From the NCBI GenBank assembly GCA_002394395.1, contig DGTR01000015.1:1-64000 (forward strand): 64,000 nucleotides of DNA, read 5' to 3'. The DNA comes from Bacteroidales bacterium UBA4331 (GTDB lineage Bacteria > Bacteroidota > Bacteroidia > Bacteroidales > Paludibacteraceae). Shown here in pieces: positions 8,206 to 17,211 of this stretch (position 1 is its first letter; each line of letters opens with the position of its first letter). Position numbers and translations under genes: made by a program. The notes under the pieces are model-generated. The model was not told the origin of the DNA and ran no database searches. It saw only the letters and a program-made list of their open reading frames with translations.

Positions 8206-9357
8206 ATGGGATTATTACTATTGTTTTTATTTGGCGCGATGGCGGTCAGTTTTCTGTGTTCCGTGCTGGAATCCGTACTGATGTCCACGTCTCTTAGTTA
8301 TATCAATCTGCGTGAGGAGGAAGGTTATGCGCCCGCGAAACTGATGAGCGCGTACAAAGAAGATACAGGTCGTCCCTTAGCGGCGATTCTCTCGTTGAAC
8401 ACCATTGCGAACACCATCGGAGCGGCCGGCGTGGGTATGCAGGCAACAGCGGTCTTCGGCAGCAAGTGGTTCGGTCTGATATCTGCCATCACCACCATCC
8501 TCATCCTCTTTTTCGGCGAGATCATCCCGAAAGTCATCGGCACGACCTATTGGCGTGAGCTGATGGGCTTGACCGCACGTGTCATCCGGGTCTTGATCTT
8601 CGTGCTTTACCCCTTGGTGTGGCTCGTCGAACTCATCTCCCGCATGGTCCCGGATAACGAAGATGACCCCTCCGTGAGCCGCGAAGAGGTTCTGGCGATG
8701 GTGAATGTCGGCGAGGAAGAAGGTGTGGTGGACGAGGACGAGAATAAGATCTTCTCGAACCTCATGCGTTTGGATTCCATCCATGCCTATGACGTCATGA
8801 CGCCGCGCGTGGTGGCGAAGATTGCGCCGGAGAACATGACCCTCCGCGCCTACTACGACAACGACGAGTACGACCATTTCTCCCGCATTCCGCTCTACAA
8901 ACCCGAAGCGCCGGAGTATATCACCGGCTACATCCTGCGGAACGATGCCTTGGAGGACCTCACGGAGGATCACTTCCGCAAGACCTTAGGCAGCATCAAA
9001 CGGCCTTTGCCGGCTTTCGATCAGGACCTCACTCTCGGTACGATCTTTGATTCTATGCTCAAGCAAAAGAGCCAGATCGCCCAGGTCATCGATGAATACG
9101 GCATGTTCGTCGGCATCCTGACCTTGGAGGACATTATCGAGACGATTTTCGGCCTGGAGATCATCGACGAAAACGACACGGTCATCGACATGCAGCAGTA
9201 TGCACGCGAGCGATGGGAACAACGACAGAAGAAGTATAAGAAATTAGCAGTCAATCCCGACGGTGAACCGACGGTGAACCGACAGTCAACCGACGGTCAA
9301 AGCCAAGGTAAGGACAAGGTAAATGAGGAACAAGAGCAACATACGGATCGAGAATAA
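8206..9357 (+). CDS. CNNM/CorC-type transporter with CBS pair (hemolysin family)
   Basis: 383 residues. Residues 1-150 form the DUF21/CNNM membrane domain with small-residue motifs (ILSLNTIANTIGAAGVG) and an FFGEIIPKVIGT helix. A CBS pair follows (roughly residues 190-310: MTPRVVAKIAP, DEYGMFVGILTLEDIIETIFG). Related proteins move Mg2+ or Na+ and sense nucleotides through the CBS pair. The usual C-terminal CorC_HlyC domain is absent; the protein ends in a charged helix and then a low-complexity tail (NPDGEPTVNRQSTDGQS) produced by a short-word array. The 3' end overlaps the smpB start by 35 bp. Older annotation as hemolysin is by similarity only. Confidence 0.85.
   Translation: MGLLLLFLFGAMAVSFLCSVLESVLMSTSLSYINLREEEGYAPAKLMSAYKEDTGRPLAAILSLNTIANTIGAAGVGMQATAVFGSKWFGLISAITTILILFFGEIIPKVIGTTYWRELMGLTARVIRVLIFVLYPLVWLVELISRMVPDNEDDPSVSREEVLAMVNVGEEEGVVDEDENKIFSNLMRLDSIHAYDVMTPRVVAKIAPENMTLRAYYDNDEYDHFSRIPLYKPEAPEYITGYILRNDALEDLTEDHFRKTLGSIKRPLPAFDQDLTLGTIFDSMLKQKSQIAQVIDEYGMFVGILTLEDIIETIFGLEIIDENDTVIDMQQYARERWEQRQKKYKKLAVNPDGEPTVNRQSTDGQSQGKDKVNEEQEQHTDRE
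9256..9305. repeat. In-frame short-word array (GAACCGACGGT words)
   Basis: Words of the form CGACGGTGAAC / CGACAGTCAAC repeat four times at the extreme 3' end of the CNNM gene, giving its Glu/Gln/Thr-rich tail and placing smpB at its edge. Confidence 0.75.
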
Positions 9358-9787
9358 GCGCGCGAGGTTTGAGTATATCATCCTCGACCGCTACACCGCG
9401 GGTATTCAGCTCTTCGGCACGGAGATCAAGTCTATCCGTGAAGGCAAAGCTTCGCTGGTGGATAGCTACTGCGCGGTTGAGCACGGAGAGATGTACATCA
9501 AACAGATGCACATCGCCGAGTATCGTTTCGGTTCGTACGCCAACCATGATGCCAAACGTGACCGCAAGCTGCTCTTGCAGCGCAAGGAGATCCGCAAACT
9601 CGAGAAGGCGACCAAAGATACCGGCAAGACCATCATCCCGCTGGTACTCTTTATCAACGAGAAAGGCCTGGCAAAAGTGGAGATTGCGCTCTGCCAGGGT
9701 AAACACACCTACGACAAGCGTCAGTCTCTTCGCGAAGCGGATGACAAACGCGAGATGGCACAAATGCGCAAAATGAACAAATGGTAA
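9323..9787 (+). CDS. smpB: SsrA-binding protein SmpB
   Basis: 154 residues, the family length. The diagnostic pattern IENKRARFEY then GTEIKSIREGKASL near the N-terminus, and the basic tail (GKHTYDKRQSLREADDKRE), are clear. SmpB binds tmRNA and delivers it to stalled ribosomes so that trapped peptides are tagged and degraded. The start at 9323 lies inside the preceding gene, so expression is probably coupled to the CNNM transporter. The stop codon sits within a short-word array. Confidence 0.95.
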   Translation: MRNKSNIRIENKRARFEYIILDRYTAGIQLFGTEIKSIREGKASLVDSYCAVEHGEMYIKQMHIAEYRFGSYANHDAKRDRKLLLQRKEIRKLEKATKDTGKTIIPLVLFINEKGLAKVEIALCQGKHTYDKRQSLREADDKREMAQMRKMNKW

Positions 9788-9808
9788 ATGATTAAATAGT
9801 AAATAGTT
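9776..9808. repeat. Short-word array between smpB and gpmI
   Basis: AAATGGTAAATGATTAAATAGTAAATAG: four variants of an 8-9 bp AAATGGTA word, including the smpB stop codon. Confidence 0.75.
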
Positions 9809-9810
9809 TT

Positions 9811-11340
9811 ATGAGTAAAGCATTATTAATGATTTTGGATGGCTGGGGTATCGGTCATAAGGATACCGCCGATGCTATCTATTGTACCTCGACGCCCCAC
9901 TGGGACGCGTTGTTGGCGAAATACCCGAACTCGCAACTGCAAGCCAGCGGCGAGAATGTCGGTCTGCCCGACGGACAGATGGGTAACTCCGAGGTCGGAC
10001 ACCTCAATATCGGAGCCGGACGTGTCGTTTATCAGGACTTGGTGAAGATCAACCGCGCTTGCAAAGACGGCTCTATCCTCGAAAATCCGGAGATCAAGGC
10101 GGTCTTCAGTTATGCCAAAGAGAGCGGAAAGAAGATTCACTTCATGGGCCTGACTTCCGACGGCGGTGTACACTCGAGCCTGGAGCACCTCTTCTACCTC
10201 TGCGACATCGCAGCTAAATACGGTCTGCAGGGTAAGACCTTCATCCACTGTTTCATGGACGGACGTGACACAGACCCCCATTCCGGTATCGGTTTTATTG
10301 ACCGCCTGGAGGAACATTGCGCCAAGTCTGCCGGAGAGATCGCCTCGATCATCGGACGTTTCTATGCCATGGACCGCGACAAACGGTGGGAGCGTGTGAA
10401 GGTCGGATACGACTTGTTGGTGAATGGTCAAGGCGAGGCTTTCGAGTCGATGCATGAGGCGATGGAAGCCAGCTACAAGGCAGAGGTGACGGACGAGTTC
10501 ATCAAGCCGATTGTACACGTCCGCAACGGCAAACCCTTAGCGACCATCGAAGAAGGCGATGCCGTGATCTTCTTCAATTACCGCAACGACCGTGCGAAAG
10601 AGATCACTATCGCGCTCACGCAGCAAGACATGCCCGAGCAAGGGATGAAGACCATTAAGAACCTGCATTACTGCTGCATGACCCCGTATGACAGTTCCTT
10701 CCAAGGACTGCATGTGCTCTTCCCCAAAGAGAACGTAACCAACACCTTAGGCGAAGTGGTCAGCAAGTTAGGCCTCAAACAACTCCGTATCGCCGAGACG
10801 GAGAAGTTTGCACACGTGACCTTCTTCTTCAACGGCGGCCGCGAGGCGGAGTTCGAGAACGAGGATCGTATCTTGATTCCTTCCCCGAAGGTAGCCACTT
10901 ATGACCTGCAGCCGATGATGTCCGCTCCGGAAGTGACTATCGCGCTTCGTGACGCACTCAACAGCCGGAAATACGATTGCATCATCCTCAACTACGCAAA
11001 CGGAGACATGGTGGGTCATACAGGCGTGTATAACTCGATCCAGCAGGCTATTACAGCGATCGATATCTGCGTGAATGAGACCGTGGAAGCCGCTTTGCGC
11101 AACGACTACGAGATTATCATCATCGCCGATCACGGTAACTGCGATAACGCCATCAACGCGGACGGTACGCCGAACACGGCGCACTCGCTCAACCCCGTTC
11201 CGTTTGTATATGTAAGTAAGGAACACACGAGCGCGCGCGTAGAGAATGGTATTCTTGCAGATGTCGCACCTTCCATCTGTCATATCTTAGGCATCGAGCA
11301 GCCGAAAGAGATGACCGGAAAGAATTTGATCCACGATTAA
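9811..11340 (+). CDS. gpmI: 2,3-bisphosphoglycerate-independent phosphoglycerate mutase
   Basis: 509 residues, as expected. The N-terminal alkaline-phosphatase-fold motif LMILDGWG (metal aspartate), the catalytic serine in GNSEVGH (about residue 57), GRFYAMDRDKRW in the phosphotransferase domain, and metal motifs NYANGDMVGHTG and IIIADHGNCD are all present. It interconverts 3- and 2-phosphoglycerate in glycolysis using manganese. A terminator follows directly. It is read after smpB across a short-word array, so it may share the CNNM-smpB transcript. Confidence 0.97.
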   Translation: MSKALLMILDGWGIGHKDTADAIYCTSTPHWDALLAKYPNSQLQASGENVGLPDGQMGNSEVGHLNIGAGRVVYQDLVKINRACKDGSILENPEIKAVFSYAKESGKKIHFMGLTSDGGVHSSLEHLFYLCDIAAKYGLQGKTFIHCFMDGRDTDPHSGIGFIDRLEEHCAKSAGEIASIIGRFYAMDRDKRWERVKVGYDLLVNGQGEAFESMHEAMEASYKAEVTDEFIKPIVHVRNGKPLATIEEGDAVIFFNYRNDRAKEITIALTQQDMPEQGMKTIKNLHYCCMTPYDSSFQGLHVLFPKENVTNTLGEVVSKLGLKQLRIAETEKFAHVTFFFNGGREAEFENEDRILIPSPKVATYDLQPMMSAPEVTIALRDALNSRKYDCIILNYANGDMVGHTGVYNSIQQAITAIDICVNETVEAALRNDYEIIIIADHGNCDNAINADGTPNTAHSLNPVPFVYVSKEHTSARVENGILADVAPSICHILGIEQPKEMTGKNLIHD

Positions 11341-11345
11341 AAAAA

Positions 11346-11378
11346 AGAAAGCGGCCCAAAAGGGTCGCTTCTTTTTTG
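11346..11378. terminator. Bidirectional terminator between gpmI and the lipoprotein gene
   Basis: Stem AAGCGGCCC/GGGTCGCTT (one mismatch) with an AAAA loop. A-run on the left and CTTTTTT on the right allow termination in both directions; it serves gpmI (+) and the small lipoprotein (-). Confidence 0.85.
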
Positions 11379-11393
11379 AAACAACAAGAGCGA

Positions 11394-11546
11394 TTACTCT
11401 GCAGCCTCAACAGCAGCCTCTGCCTCAACTACCTCTACGGTGTCCTGATGGCAGCAACTGTCCTGGCAGCACTTTTTGTCGCAGCACTTGTTGCCGCAGC
11501 TCATAGCAGCGAATGCTACAGCTACGATAAGAAGCATTTTTTTCAT
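11394..11546 (-). CDS. Small cysteine-rich lipoprotein
   Basis: 50 residues on the minus strand. MKKMLLIVAVAFAAMSC is a textbook lipoprotein signal with the lipobox AMSC. The mature part carries three Cys-Cys pairs in 12 residues (CCDKKCC, then QDSCCH) followed by an acidic, alanine-rich tail (VEVVEAEAAVEAAE). The mature peptide would be about 34 residues. Paired cysteines next to a histidine suggest metal binding or redox chemistry at the envelope, but no family is recognised. It has its own promoter (-7 box 11619-11626) facing a divergent promoter, and a shared terminator. Too short for most gene finders. Confidence 0.75.
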   Translation of the reverse strand: MKKMLLIVAVAFAAMSCGNKCCDKKCCQDSCCHQDTVEVVEAEAAVEAAE

Positions 11547-11618
11547 AATTGTAAAGTTTTTTTTTAGTTAATAAAGCTTTATTTTACTATATTCTTCGTA
11601 TTTCTGCGAAAAACGGTA

Positions 11619-11649
11619 CAAAATTACAAACTTTTTTGCACATATCCAA
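11619..11649 (-). promoter_or_regulatory. Promoter of the cysteine-rich lipoprotein gene
   Basis: Minus-strand TAATTTTG at 11619-11626 and TTG at 11647-11649, spacer 20 bp. It physically overlaps the rightward promoter for the PASTA gene. Confidence 0.75.
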
Positions 11650-11666
11650 AAAAAATTGTAATTTTG
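11635..11666 (+). promoter_or_regulatory. Promoter of the PASTA-RluD operon
   Basis: TTTG (11635-11638), 20-bp spacer, TAATTTTG (11659-11666). The -33 box of the opposing promoter lies within this spacer. Confidence 0.8.
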
Positions 11667-11686
11667 CGCAATAAATCTTACATTTT

Positions 11687-12505
11687 ATGAGTAAAAGGAG
11701 TTTTTTTGACAAATCTGACGCTAAATTTCTTGGAATTAACCTGATTTTAGCTGTTCTTGTCGGAGTGGGAATCCTGGTCGGGTTGATCGCCTGGCTGCGT
11801 ACTTATACGCAACACGGAGTTGAGGTGGAAGTGAACGACGTACGAGGGATGGTTTTGGCGGAAGCGGAACCTCTCTTGGCGGCAGAAGGATTAGTTCTGG
11901 TAGTGATTGATTCTACTTATTCGGAGAAGGTTCCTTTTGGTACGATTGTGGAGCAAGACCCGAAACCCTTCAGCCATGCCAAACACGGTCGGGCTGTATA
12001 TGTAACGATTAACGCTACTACCAAACGCCAGGTAACGATGCCGAATCTGCAGGATATGAGTTATCGCCAGGCTGAGACCACGCTCCGCGGAATGGGGCTC
12101 GAGGTGGACACGATTTACGACTATGAACCCTCCGCCTTCCGGGATCTGGTTTTAGACGTGAAACGCAACGGAGAAAGTGTGCTGCCGGGGGACAAACTGC
12201 CGGTCGGTACCCAAGTTCGATTAGTAGTAGGTTTTGGCCGGGGTACAGAAGAGGTCGAAGTGCCTTCAGTCATTGGCATGAAACTGCAAGAGGCGCGTTC
12301 CGTCCTTTTGAGCCACCGCCTCACCGTGGGAGCCATCAGTTATGATGAGCCGCAACAGGAAGGGGTGAATCAGTATGTCTATCGCCAGATACCGGCAGAA
12401 GGATCGAAACTGATTGAAGGAGAAACAGTCGCTTTGAGACTCTCTGCAGAAATAGAGAAAGCAGCGACCGTGGGTAACGAAAACGATAGCGAAGAATGGT
12501 TCTAA
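11687..12505 (+). CDS. PASTA-domain membrane protein
   Basis: 272 residues. One N-terminal membrane segment (LILAVLVGVGILVGLIAWL) is followed by three PASTA-like repeats of about 65 residues, each recognisable by a V-P-x-(V/L)-x-G/D-M-x4-A pattern (DVRGMVLAEAEPLLAA, MPNLQDMSYRQAETTL, VPSVIGMKLQEARSVL). PASTA repeats bind peptidoglycan fragments or act as extracytoplasmic scaffolds. No kinase domain is attached. In Bacteroidales this gene typically precedes an rluD-type gene, as here with 6 bp between them. Confidence 0.88.
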   Translation: MSKRSFFDKSDAKFLGINLILAVLVGVGILVGLIAWLRTYTQHGVEVEVNDVRGMVLAEAEPLLAAEGLVLVVIDSTYSEKVPFGTIVEQDPKPFSHAKHGRAVYVTINATTKRQVTMPNLQDMSYRQAETTLRGMGLEVDTIYDYEPSAFRDLVLDVKRNGESVLPGDKLPVGTQVRLVVGFGRGTEEVEVPSVIGMKLQEARSVLLSHRLTVGAISYDEPQQEGVNQYVYRQIPAEGSKLIEGETVALRLSAEIEKAATVGNENDSEEWF

Positions 12506-12511
12506 GGCCCA

Positions 12512-13561
12512 ATGAGTGAAGATTTGGAAATAGAGAACGAAGAGCTGTGGGAACGTTGGCGATGCGAGGTGGACAAAGGTCAAGGCAAAGAACGTATTGA
12601 CAAATATCTCGCGGAGCACATGACCAACACCAGCCGAAACCGCATCCAGACGGCTGCGGACGCGGGAAACGTGTGGGTAAACGGCCTGCCTGTTGCTTCC
12701 AATTATCGCGTCAAACCGGGAGATATCATCCAAGTCTTATTGGACCACGAACCGCACGACTTCACCATCACCCCGGAGAATATCCCTCTGACGATAGTCT
12801 ATGAGGATGAGGATCTGCTGGTTATCAATAAACCTGCCGGATTAGTCGTGCACCCCGGGCATGGCAACTACGAGCACACGCTCCTGCACGCCCTCGCATG
12901 GCATTTTAGCCATCAGCCGTCAGCCGTCAGCCATCCGATAGATATCAACGATCCGAGTATCGGCCTCGTGCATCGTATCGATAAAGACACCTCCGGACTC
13001 TTGTTGATTGCCAAAACGCCGGAGGCAAAGGCTAATCTTGCCAAACAGTTCTTCGACCACACGACCGAGCGCACCTATAATGCCCTTGTTTGGGGTACTT
13101 TCAAGGAGCAAAGCGGCACTATCGAAGGAGCTTTAGCCCGCGACAACCGGGATCGCACAATCTATCGTGTTTGGGATCCGGAGGAATGTCCGCAAGCCAA
13201 AGAAGCCATTACTCACTGGCGGGTTCTTGAGCAATTTCCATACGTCACACTTGTTGAATGTCGCCTGGAGACCGGACGAACCCACCAGATTCGCGTGCAC
13301 ATGAAACATATCGGTCACCCGCTTTTTGCAGATGAGAAGTATGGCGGCTGCGAAATACTGAAAGGCCTTCGCACACAGAAATACCGTCAATACATAGAGA
13401 ACTGCTTTGCGCTTTGTCCGCGGCAGGTACTACATGCCAAGACGCTCGGATTCACACATCCGCGCACGGGAGAAAGGATGTTCTTCGACAGCCAGTGGCC
13501 CGAAGACATGACCGCCCTCATTGAGAAATGGCGGCATTACGAACCCAATACCTTGAATTAA
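12512..13561 (+). CDS. rluD: RluD-like 23S rRNA pseudouridine synthase
   Basis: 349 residues. S4-type RNA-binding domain at residues ~25-85 (GKERIDKYLAEHM, AGNVWVNG), then the RsuA/RluA catalytic domain with the active-site aspartate in GLVHRIDKDTSGLL and the GRTHQIRVH motif. Family enzymes isomerise uridines in 23S rRNA. Between two conserved strands (bases 12907-12935) a short-word array ATCAGCCGTCAGCCGTCAGCC adds SHQPSAVSH. Second gene of the PASTA operon and convergent with the chloride channel 8 bp downstream. Which member (RluC, RluD or RluB-like target) is not certain. Confidence 0.88.
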   Translation: MSEDLEIENEELWERWRCEVDKGQGKERIDKYLAEHMTNTSRNRIQTAADAGNVWVNGLPVASNYRVKPGDIIQVLLDHEPHDFTITPENIPLTIVYEDEDLLVINKPAGLVVHPGHGNYEHTLLHALAWHFSHQPSAVSHPIDINDPSIGLVHRIDKDTSGLLLIAKTPEAKANLAKQFFDHTTERTYNALVWGTFKEQSGTIEGALARDNRDRTIYRVWDPEECPQAKEAITHWRVLEQFPYVTLVECRLETGRTHQIRVHMKHIGHPLFADEKYGGCEILKGLRTQKYRQYIENCFALCPRQVLHAKTLGFTHPRTGERMFFDSQWPEDMTALIEKWRHYEPNTLN

Positions 13562-13568
13562 TCGAAAA

Positions 13569-15380
13569 TCACTCGTCGCTGAAATGTACGAGTACATGCC
13601 GGTACGAATTGAAGATCTTGGACTTGGACACGAATCCCAGATACCGACGGTCTTGGTCCACTACCGGCAAGTTCCATGCGCCGGTGTCTTCAAAAATCTC
13701 CATCACTTTGTCCATCGTCAGATCAAACCGCAAAGTCGCGGGCGGCGAAGTCATGAGTTGGCCCACCGTAAACCGCTTGTACAGCCGCGGCTGGAACATG
13801 ATATTCCGCACTTCGTCCAGCAGCAAAATACCCTTCAGATGCCCCTCATGGTCAATCACAGGGAAGATATTCCGCTTGCTCTCGCTGATCACTTTGACCA
13901 ATTCACCTAACGTCATTTCCGGAAGAATAGTGACAAAATCCGTCTCCAAGACGCTATCCATCTTCAGTAATGTCAGTACGTTACGGTCTTTGTTGTGGGT
14001 CAGTAATTCGCCTTTCTGTGCCAAACGCATGGCGTACAACGAGTGAGGTTCAAAGAGCATGATCGTCAGATACGAAATGACCGAAACGATCATCAGTGGC
14101 ATGAACAAGTGGTATCCGCCGGTTAACTCCGCAATGAGGAAGATACCTGTCAGCGGGGCATGCATGACGCCGGACATCAGTCCTGCCATGCCTACCAACG
14201 CGAAATTCGTCTCCGGCACGATAAGCCCCGCAAGATTCATGATTCGCGCAGTTACAAATCCCACGATAGCACCCATGAATAGCGAGGGAGCGAAGATACC
14301 TCCGACACCTCCGGCTCCGTTCGTCGCAACGCTGGCAACGATCTTCAAAAAGATAATCGCAATGAAATAACCCAAGATAATCAACTGCGCGTTGGTCGTG
14401 GACAGACTCGCGTAGAAATCCGTAGGAATAAGGTATTTATGCAGCGGACTGTTGTCCAGTGCCGAGAGGCTGTCGCCGTTGATAAGCTGCTTAATCACGT
14501 CGTAACCCTCGCCATAAAGGGGCGGGAAGAGGAAAATCAGGACGCTTAGCGTCAGTCCTCCGATGAGGATCTTCAACCCGAACGAACGGACGTTATGCTT
14601 CGCCCACTGCTCAAGACCGTTCATGCCCCGGGTGAAATAGAGGCTGACCATGCCGCAGATAGCTCCTAAAACCAGATACCAAGGGATACGTTCTACCAGA
14701 AACGGTTCAGCTACATCCAGCGGGAACATCGGTTCGGTACCCGTCAGGATATAAGAGATGGCGGTCGCCGTGACGGAAGAGATGAGCAGCGGAGCTACGG
14801 ACGTCATCGTCAGGTCCATCATCAGAACCTCCAGCGTGAAGACCAGACCGGCTATCGGGGCCTTGAAGATACCGCCTATGGCTCCCGCAGCGCCGCAGCC
14901 GATCATCAGCATCATCGTCTTTTGATCCAAACGAAAAGCTTTCGCTAAGTTTGAACCGATGGCTGCGCCCGTGAGTACAATAGGAGCCTCGGCTCCGACC
15001 GATCCGCCGAAACCGATCGTCAGACCCGAACCGACGATGGACGACCACATGTTATGTGCCTTGATGATCGATTTGCGTTGGGAGATTGCGTAGAGGATTT
15101 TCGTGATACCATGGGAGATGTCGTCACGAACGACATATTTGACAAACAAGGCCGCCAGCGTGATACCGATAACCGGCGTGATGAGGTACCACCAGGTCCG
15201 TTCATCCGCGATCAGCTGCTCCTCTACAAGCCTTTGTATCAAGTGGATAAACGATTTCAACAAGGCCGCTGCGGCTGCAGATAAGGCTCCTACGAAGAAC
15301 GAGAGAAGCAGCACTAAATGCTTCTCGCTTATATGGCGTTCCCGCCACTCGATCATTCTATCGTACCACAAGTTCGTCAT
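13569..15380 (-). CDS. ClC-type chloride channel/antiporter with CBS pair
   Basis: 603 residues. The membrane part (~1-430) holds the ClC selectivity motifs GSVGAEAP (GxxGxExP, normally GREGP), GAAGAIGGIFKAPIAG and a later GGIFAPSLFMGA. A cytoplasmic CBS pair follows (TLGELVKVISESKRNIFPVID, GAWNLPVVDQDRRYLGFVSK). ClC proteins move chloride or exchange it for protons; the CBS pair commonly senses adenine nucleotides. The glutamate in GAEAP is the expected gating residue. Its start overlaps the obgE stop by four bases, so it is the last gene of an adk-obgE-clc unit. Confidence 0.92.
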   Translation of the reverse strand: MTNLWYDRMIEWRERHISEKHLVLLLSFFVGALSAAAAALLKSFIHLIQRLVEEQLIADERTWWYLITPVIGITLAALFVKYVVRDDISHGITKILYAISQRKSIIKAHNMWSSIVGSGLTIGFGGSVGAEAPIVLTGAAIGSNLAKAFRLDQKTMMLMIGCGAAGAIGGIFKAPIAGLVFTLEVLMMDLTMTSVAPLLISSVTATAISYILTGTEPMFPLDVAEPFLVERIPWYLVLGAICGMVSLYFTRGMNGLEQWAKHNVRSFGLKILIGGLTLSVLIFLFPPLYGEGYDVIKQLINGDSLSALDNSPLHKYLIPTDFYASLSTTNAQLIILGYFIAIIFLKIVASVATNGAGGVGGIFAPSLFMGAIVGFVTARIMNLAGLIVPETNFALVGMAGLMSGVMHAPLTGIFLIAELTGGYHLFMPLMIVSVISYLTIMLFEPHSLYAMRLAQKGELLTHNKDRNVLTLLKMDSVLETDFVTILPEMTLGELVKVISESKRNIFPVIDHEGHLKGILLLDEVRNIMFQPRLYKRFTVGQLMTSPPATLRFDLTMDKVMEIFEDTGAWNLPVVDQDRRYLGFVSKSKIFNSYRHVLVHFSDE

Positions 15381-16552
15381 TCGTCCCAGCCTATGCCTTT
15401 ATACTTGTCGAGGTCCCATTCCTCTTCTACCTCGTTGAGGTAGATAGTTTGTTCCTCGTCGTCTTCTTGCGCCTCGGGCTCCTCTTTCTCAATCAAGGTC
15501 ACGTCTATCGGCGCATGGCTGATCTCGATCACCTGGTTCTGCTCCTTGTTGAGTTCGGTCCACAACTGGTCTTTGAGTTCGTCGATGCCCTCGTTGGTCA
15601 GCGAAGAGATAGGGATAACCGGAATCTCCAGTGCTTTTTGCAGCGCCTCGAAATCAATCTTCGGCAGTTCGTTCCCCTCTTCATCCACACGTGGCACATC
15701 CATCTTGCTGATTGCTAAGATCCTCGCCTTGCTCAGCAGTTCCGGATTGTACTTTTCTAATTCGCGAAGAAGAATCCGGTACTCGCCCTGTATATCTTCG
15801 CTGGTAGCCGGAACCATAAATAAAAGTACCGCGTTGCGCTCGATATGTCTCAGGAATCGGAGACCAAGACCTTTGCCTTCGCTCGCTCCCTCAATGATAC
15901 CGGGAATATCCGCCATACAGAAAGACCGTCCGTCGCGGTAAGAGACGATACCTAATTGTGGCGTAAGGGTAGTGAACGGATAGTCCGCTATCTCCGGCTT
16001 GGCTGCCGAGACAACGCTCAGCAGCGTGGATTTGCCGGCATTAGGGAAGCCCACGAGACCCACATCGGCAAGCACCTTTAGTTGCATAATCACGGTGCGC
16101 TCTTGAGCCGGTTCGCCGGGCTGCGCATAACGAGGCGCCTGGTTTGTAGCCGTGCGGAAATGCCAGTTTCCCAGACCTCCGCGGCCGCCTTTTAATAGCA
16201 CCACGCGCTCGTCATGTGCCTTCACCTCGCATATATATTCGCCGGTCTCGCCGTCGTAAACCACCGTTCCGCAAGGTACTTCGATGATCTTGTCCTCTCC
16301 GTCCTTGCCGAACGAACGGCTCTGACCGCCCTTACCGCCGTCGGTAGCCATGATATGCTTCTGGTACTTCAGATGCAGTAAGGTCCACAGGTTGCGGTTG
16401 CCGCGTAAGATCACCGACCCACCTTTACCTCCGTCACCGCCGTCCGGACCGCCTTTCGGCAGATACTTGGCGCGATGAAGGTGCATACAACCCGCTCCGC
16501 CCTTGCCCGAGCGGCAGTAGATCTTGACGTAGTCGATAAAATTAGCGGCCAT
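15377..16552 (-). CDS. obgE: Ribosome-assembly GTPase Obg/CgtA
   Basis: 391 residues. A glycine-rich N-terminal Obg domain (GGPDGGDGGKGG) is followed by the GTPase domain with G1 GFPNAGKST (about residue 168), G3 DIPG and a G4 written SKMD rather than NKxD; Bacteroidetes Obg proteins commonly vary here. A charged, acidic C-terminal tail (EAQEDDEEQTIYLNEVEEE) takes the place of the usual OCT domain. Obg assists 50S subunit assembly and links growth to GTP and ppGpp levels. It lies 8 bp downstream of adk. Confidence 0.96.
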   Translation of the reverse strand: MAANFIDYVKIYCRSGKGGAGCMHLHRAKYLPKGGPDGGDGGKGGSVILRGNRNLWTLLHLKYQKHIMATDGGKGGQSRSFGKDGEDKIIEVPCGTVVYDGETGEYICEVKAHDERVVLLKGGRGGLGNWHFRTATNQAPRYAQPGEPAQERTVIMQLKVLADVGLVGFPNAGKSTLLSVVSAAKPEIADYPFTTLTPQLGIVSYRDGRSFCMADIPGIIEGASEGKGLGLRFLRHIERNAVLLFMVPATSEDIQGEYRILLRELEKYNPELLSKARILAISKMDVPRVDEEGNELPKIDFEALQKALEIPVIPISSLTNEGIDELKDQLWTELNKEQNQVIEISHAPIDVTLIEKEEPEAQEDDEEQTIYLNEVEEEWDLDKYKGIGWDE

Positions 16553-16560
16553 AACGAAAT

Positions 16561-17133
16561 TTATTTTGCGAGTTCAATAATACGCTCGATCTGCAGGAAC
16601 ACGTCCTCCACCGAGTGATTGCCATTTACGGTAAAATAGTTACCGTTGTGCAGGTAATAATGTGCGATCGGCTCCGTCTGATTGTGATAAACGGCGATGC
16701 GGTGGCGGATGGTATTGAGGTTGTCGTCCGCACGACCGCTCACTTTTCCTCGATCAATCAGGCGTTGGATTAGTAACTGCTCATCCACCAGGAGGTCGAT
16801 CATGATCGCATCCATGTTGTATTTCTTGAGCAACTCGGTCAATGACTCTGCTTGGGAAACCGTACGAGGATAGCCATCGAAAATAGTACCTTTGCAATCT
16901 GCCGGCAGCGAGGAGATATAATTCTCAATCACGCCGTACATCATCTCGTCCGGTACCAAGTTGCCTTTGGATATCAGTTCATCGATGCTTTTACCCAGTT
17001 CACTGCCTTTGGCTATCTCTGCGCGCAGGACGTCACCTGTCGAGAGATGTTTCAGACCATATTTTTCTGCTATATACCCGGATTGCGTTCCTTTGCCGCT
17101 GCCCGGAGCACCACACAATATTATATTCAACAT
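16561..17133 (-). CDS. adk: Adenylate kinase
   Basis: 190 residues, short-LID form. P-loop GAPGSGKGTQ at the N-terminus, the AMP-binding STGDVLRAEI, and FDGYPRTVSQAE are present. It converts ATP + AMP to two ADP. First gene of the adk-obgE-clc unit. Confidence 0.97.
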   Translation of the reverse strand: MLNIILCGAPGSGKGTQSGYIAEKYGLKHLSTGDVLRAEIAKGSELGKSIDELISKGNLVPDEMMYGVIENYISSLPADCKGTIFDGYPRTVSQAESLTELLKKYNMDAIMIDLLVDEQLLIQRLIDRGKVSGRADDNLNTIRHRIAVYHNQTEPIAHYYLHNGNYFTVNGNHSVEDVFLQIERIIELAK

Positions 17134-17158
17134 ATCTAATACCTATTAATGAACAGAC

Positions 17159-17192
17159 AAAACGAGTTGCCCGTTGGTAGGGCAACTCGTTT
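17159..17192 (-). terminator. Terminator of the HU gene
   Basis: Perfect stem ACGAGTTGCCC/GGGCAACTCGT with a 7-base loop, then TTTTG on the minus strand. It lies between the HU stop and the adk start. Confidence 0.85.
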
Positions 17193-17211
17193 GTGAAGCT
17201 ACATTGCCTAA

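Noticed and set aside
11376..11567. Plus-strand 63-residue frame over the Cys-rich lipoprotein
   Set aside because: The minus strand has a lipobox, promoter and terminator; the plus frame starts inside the terminator.
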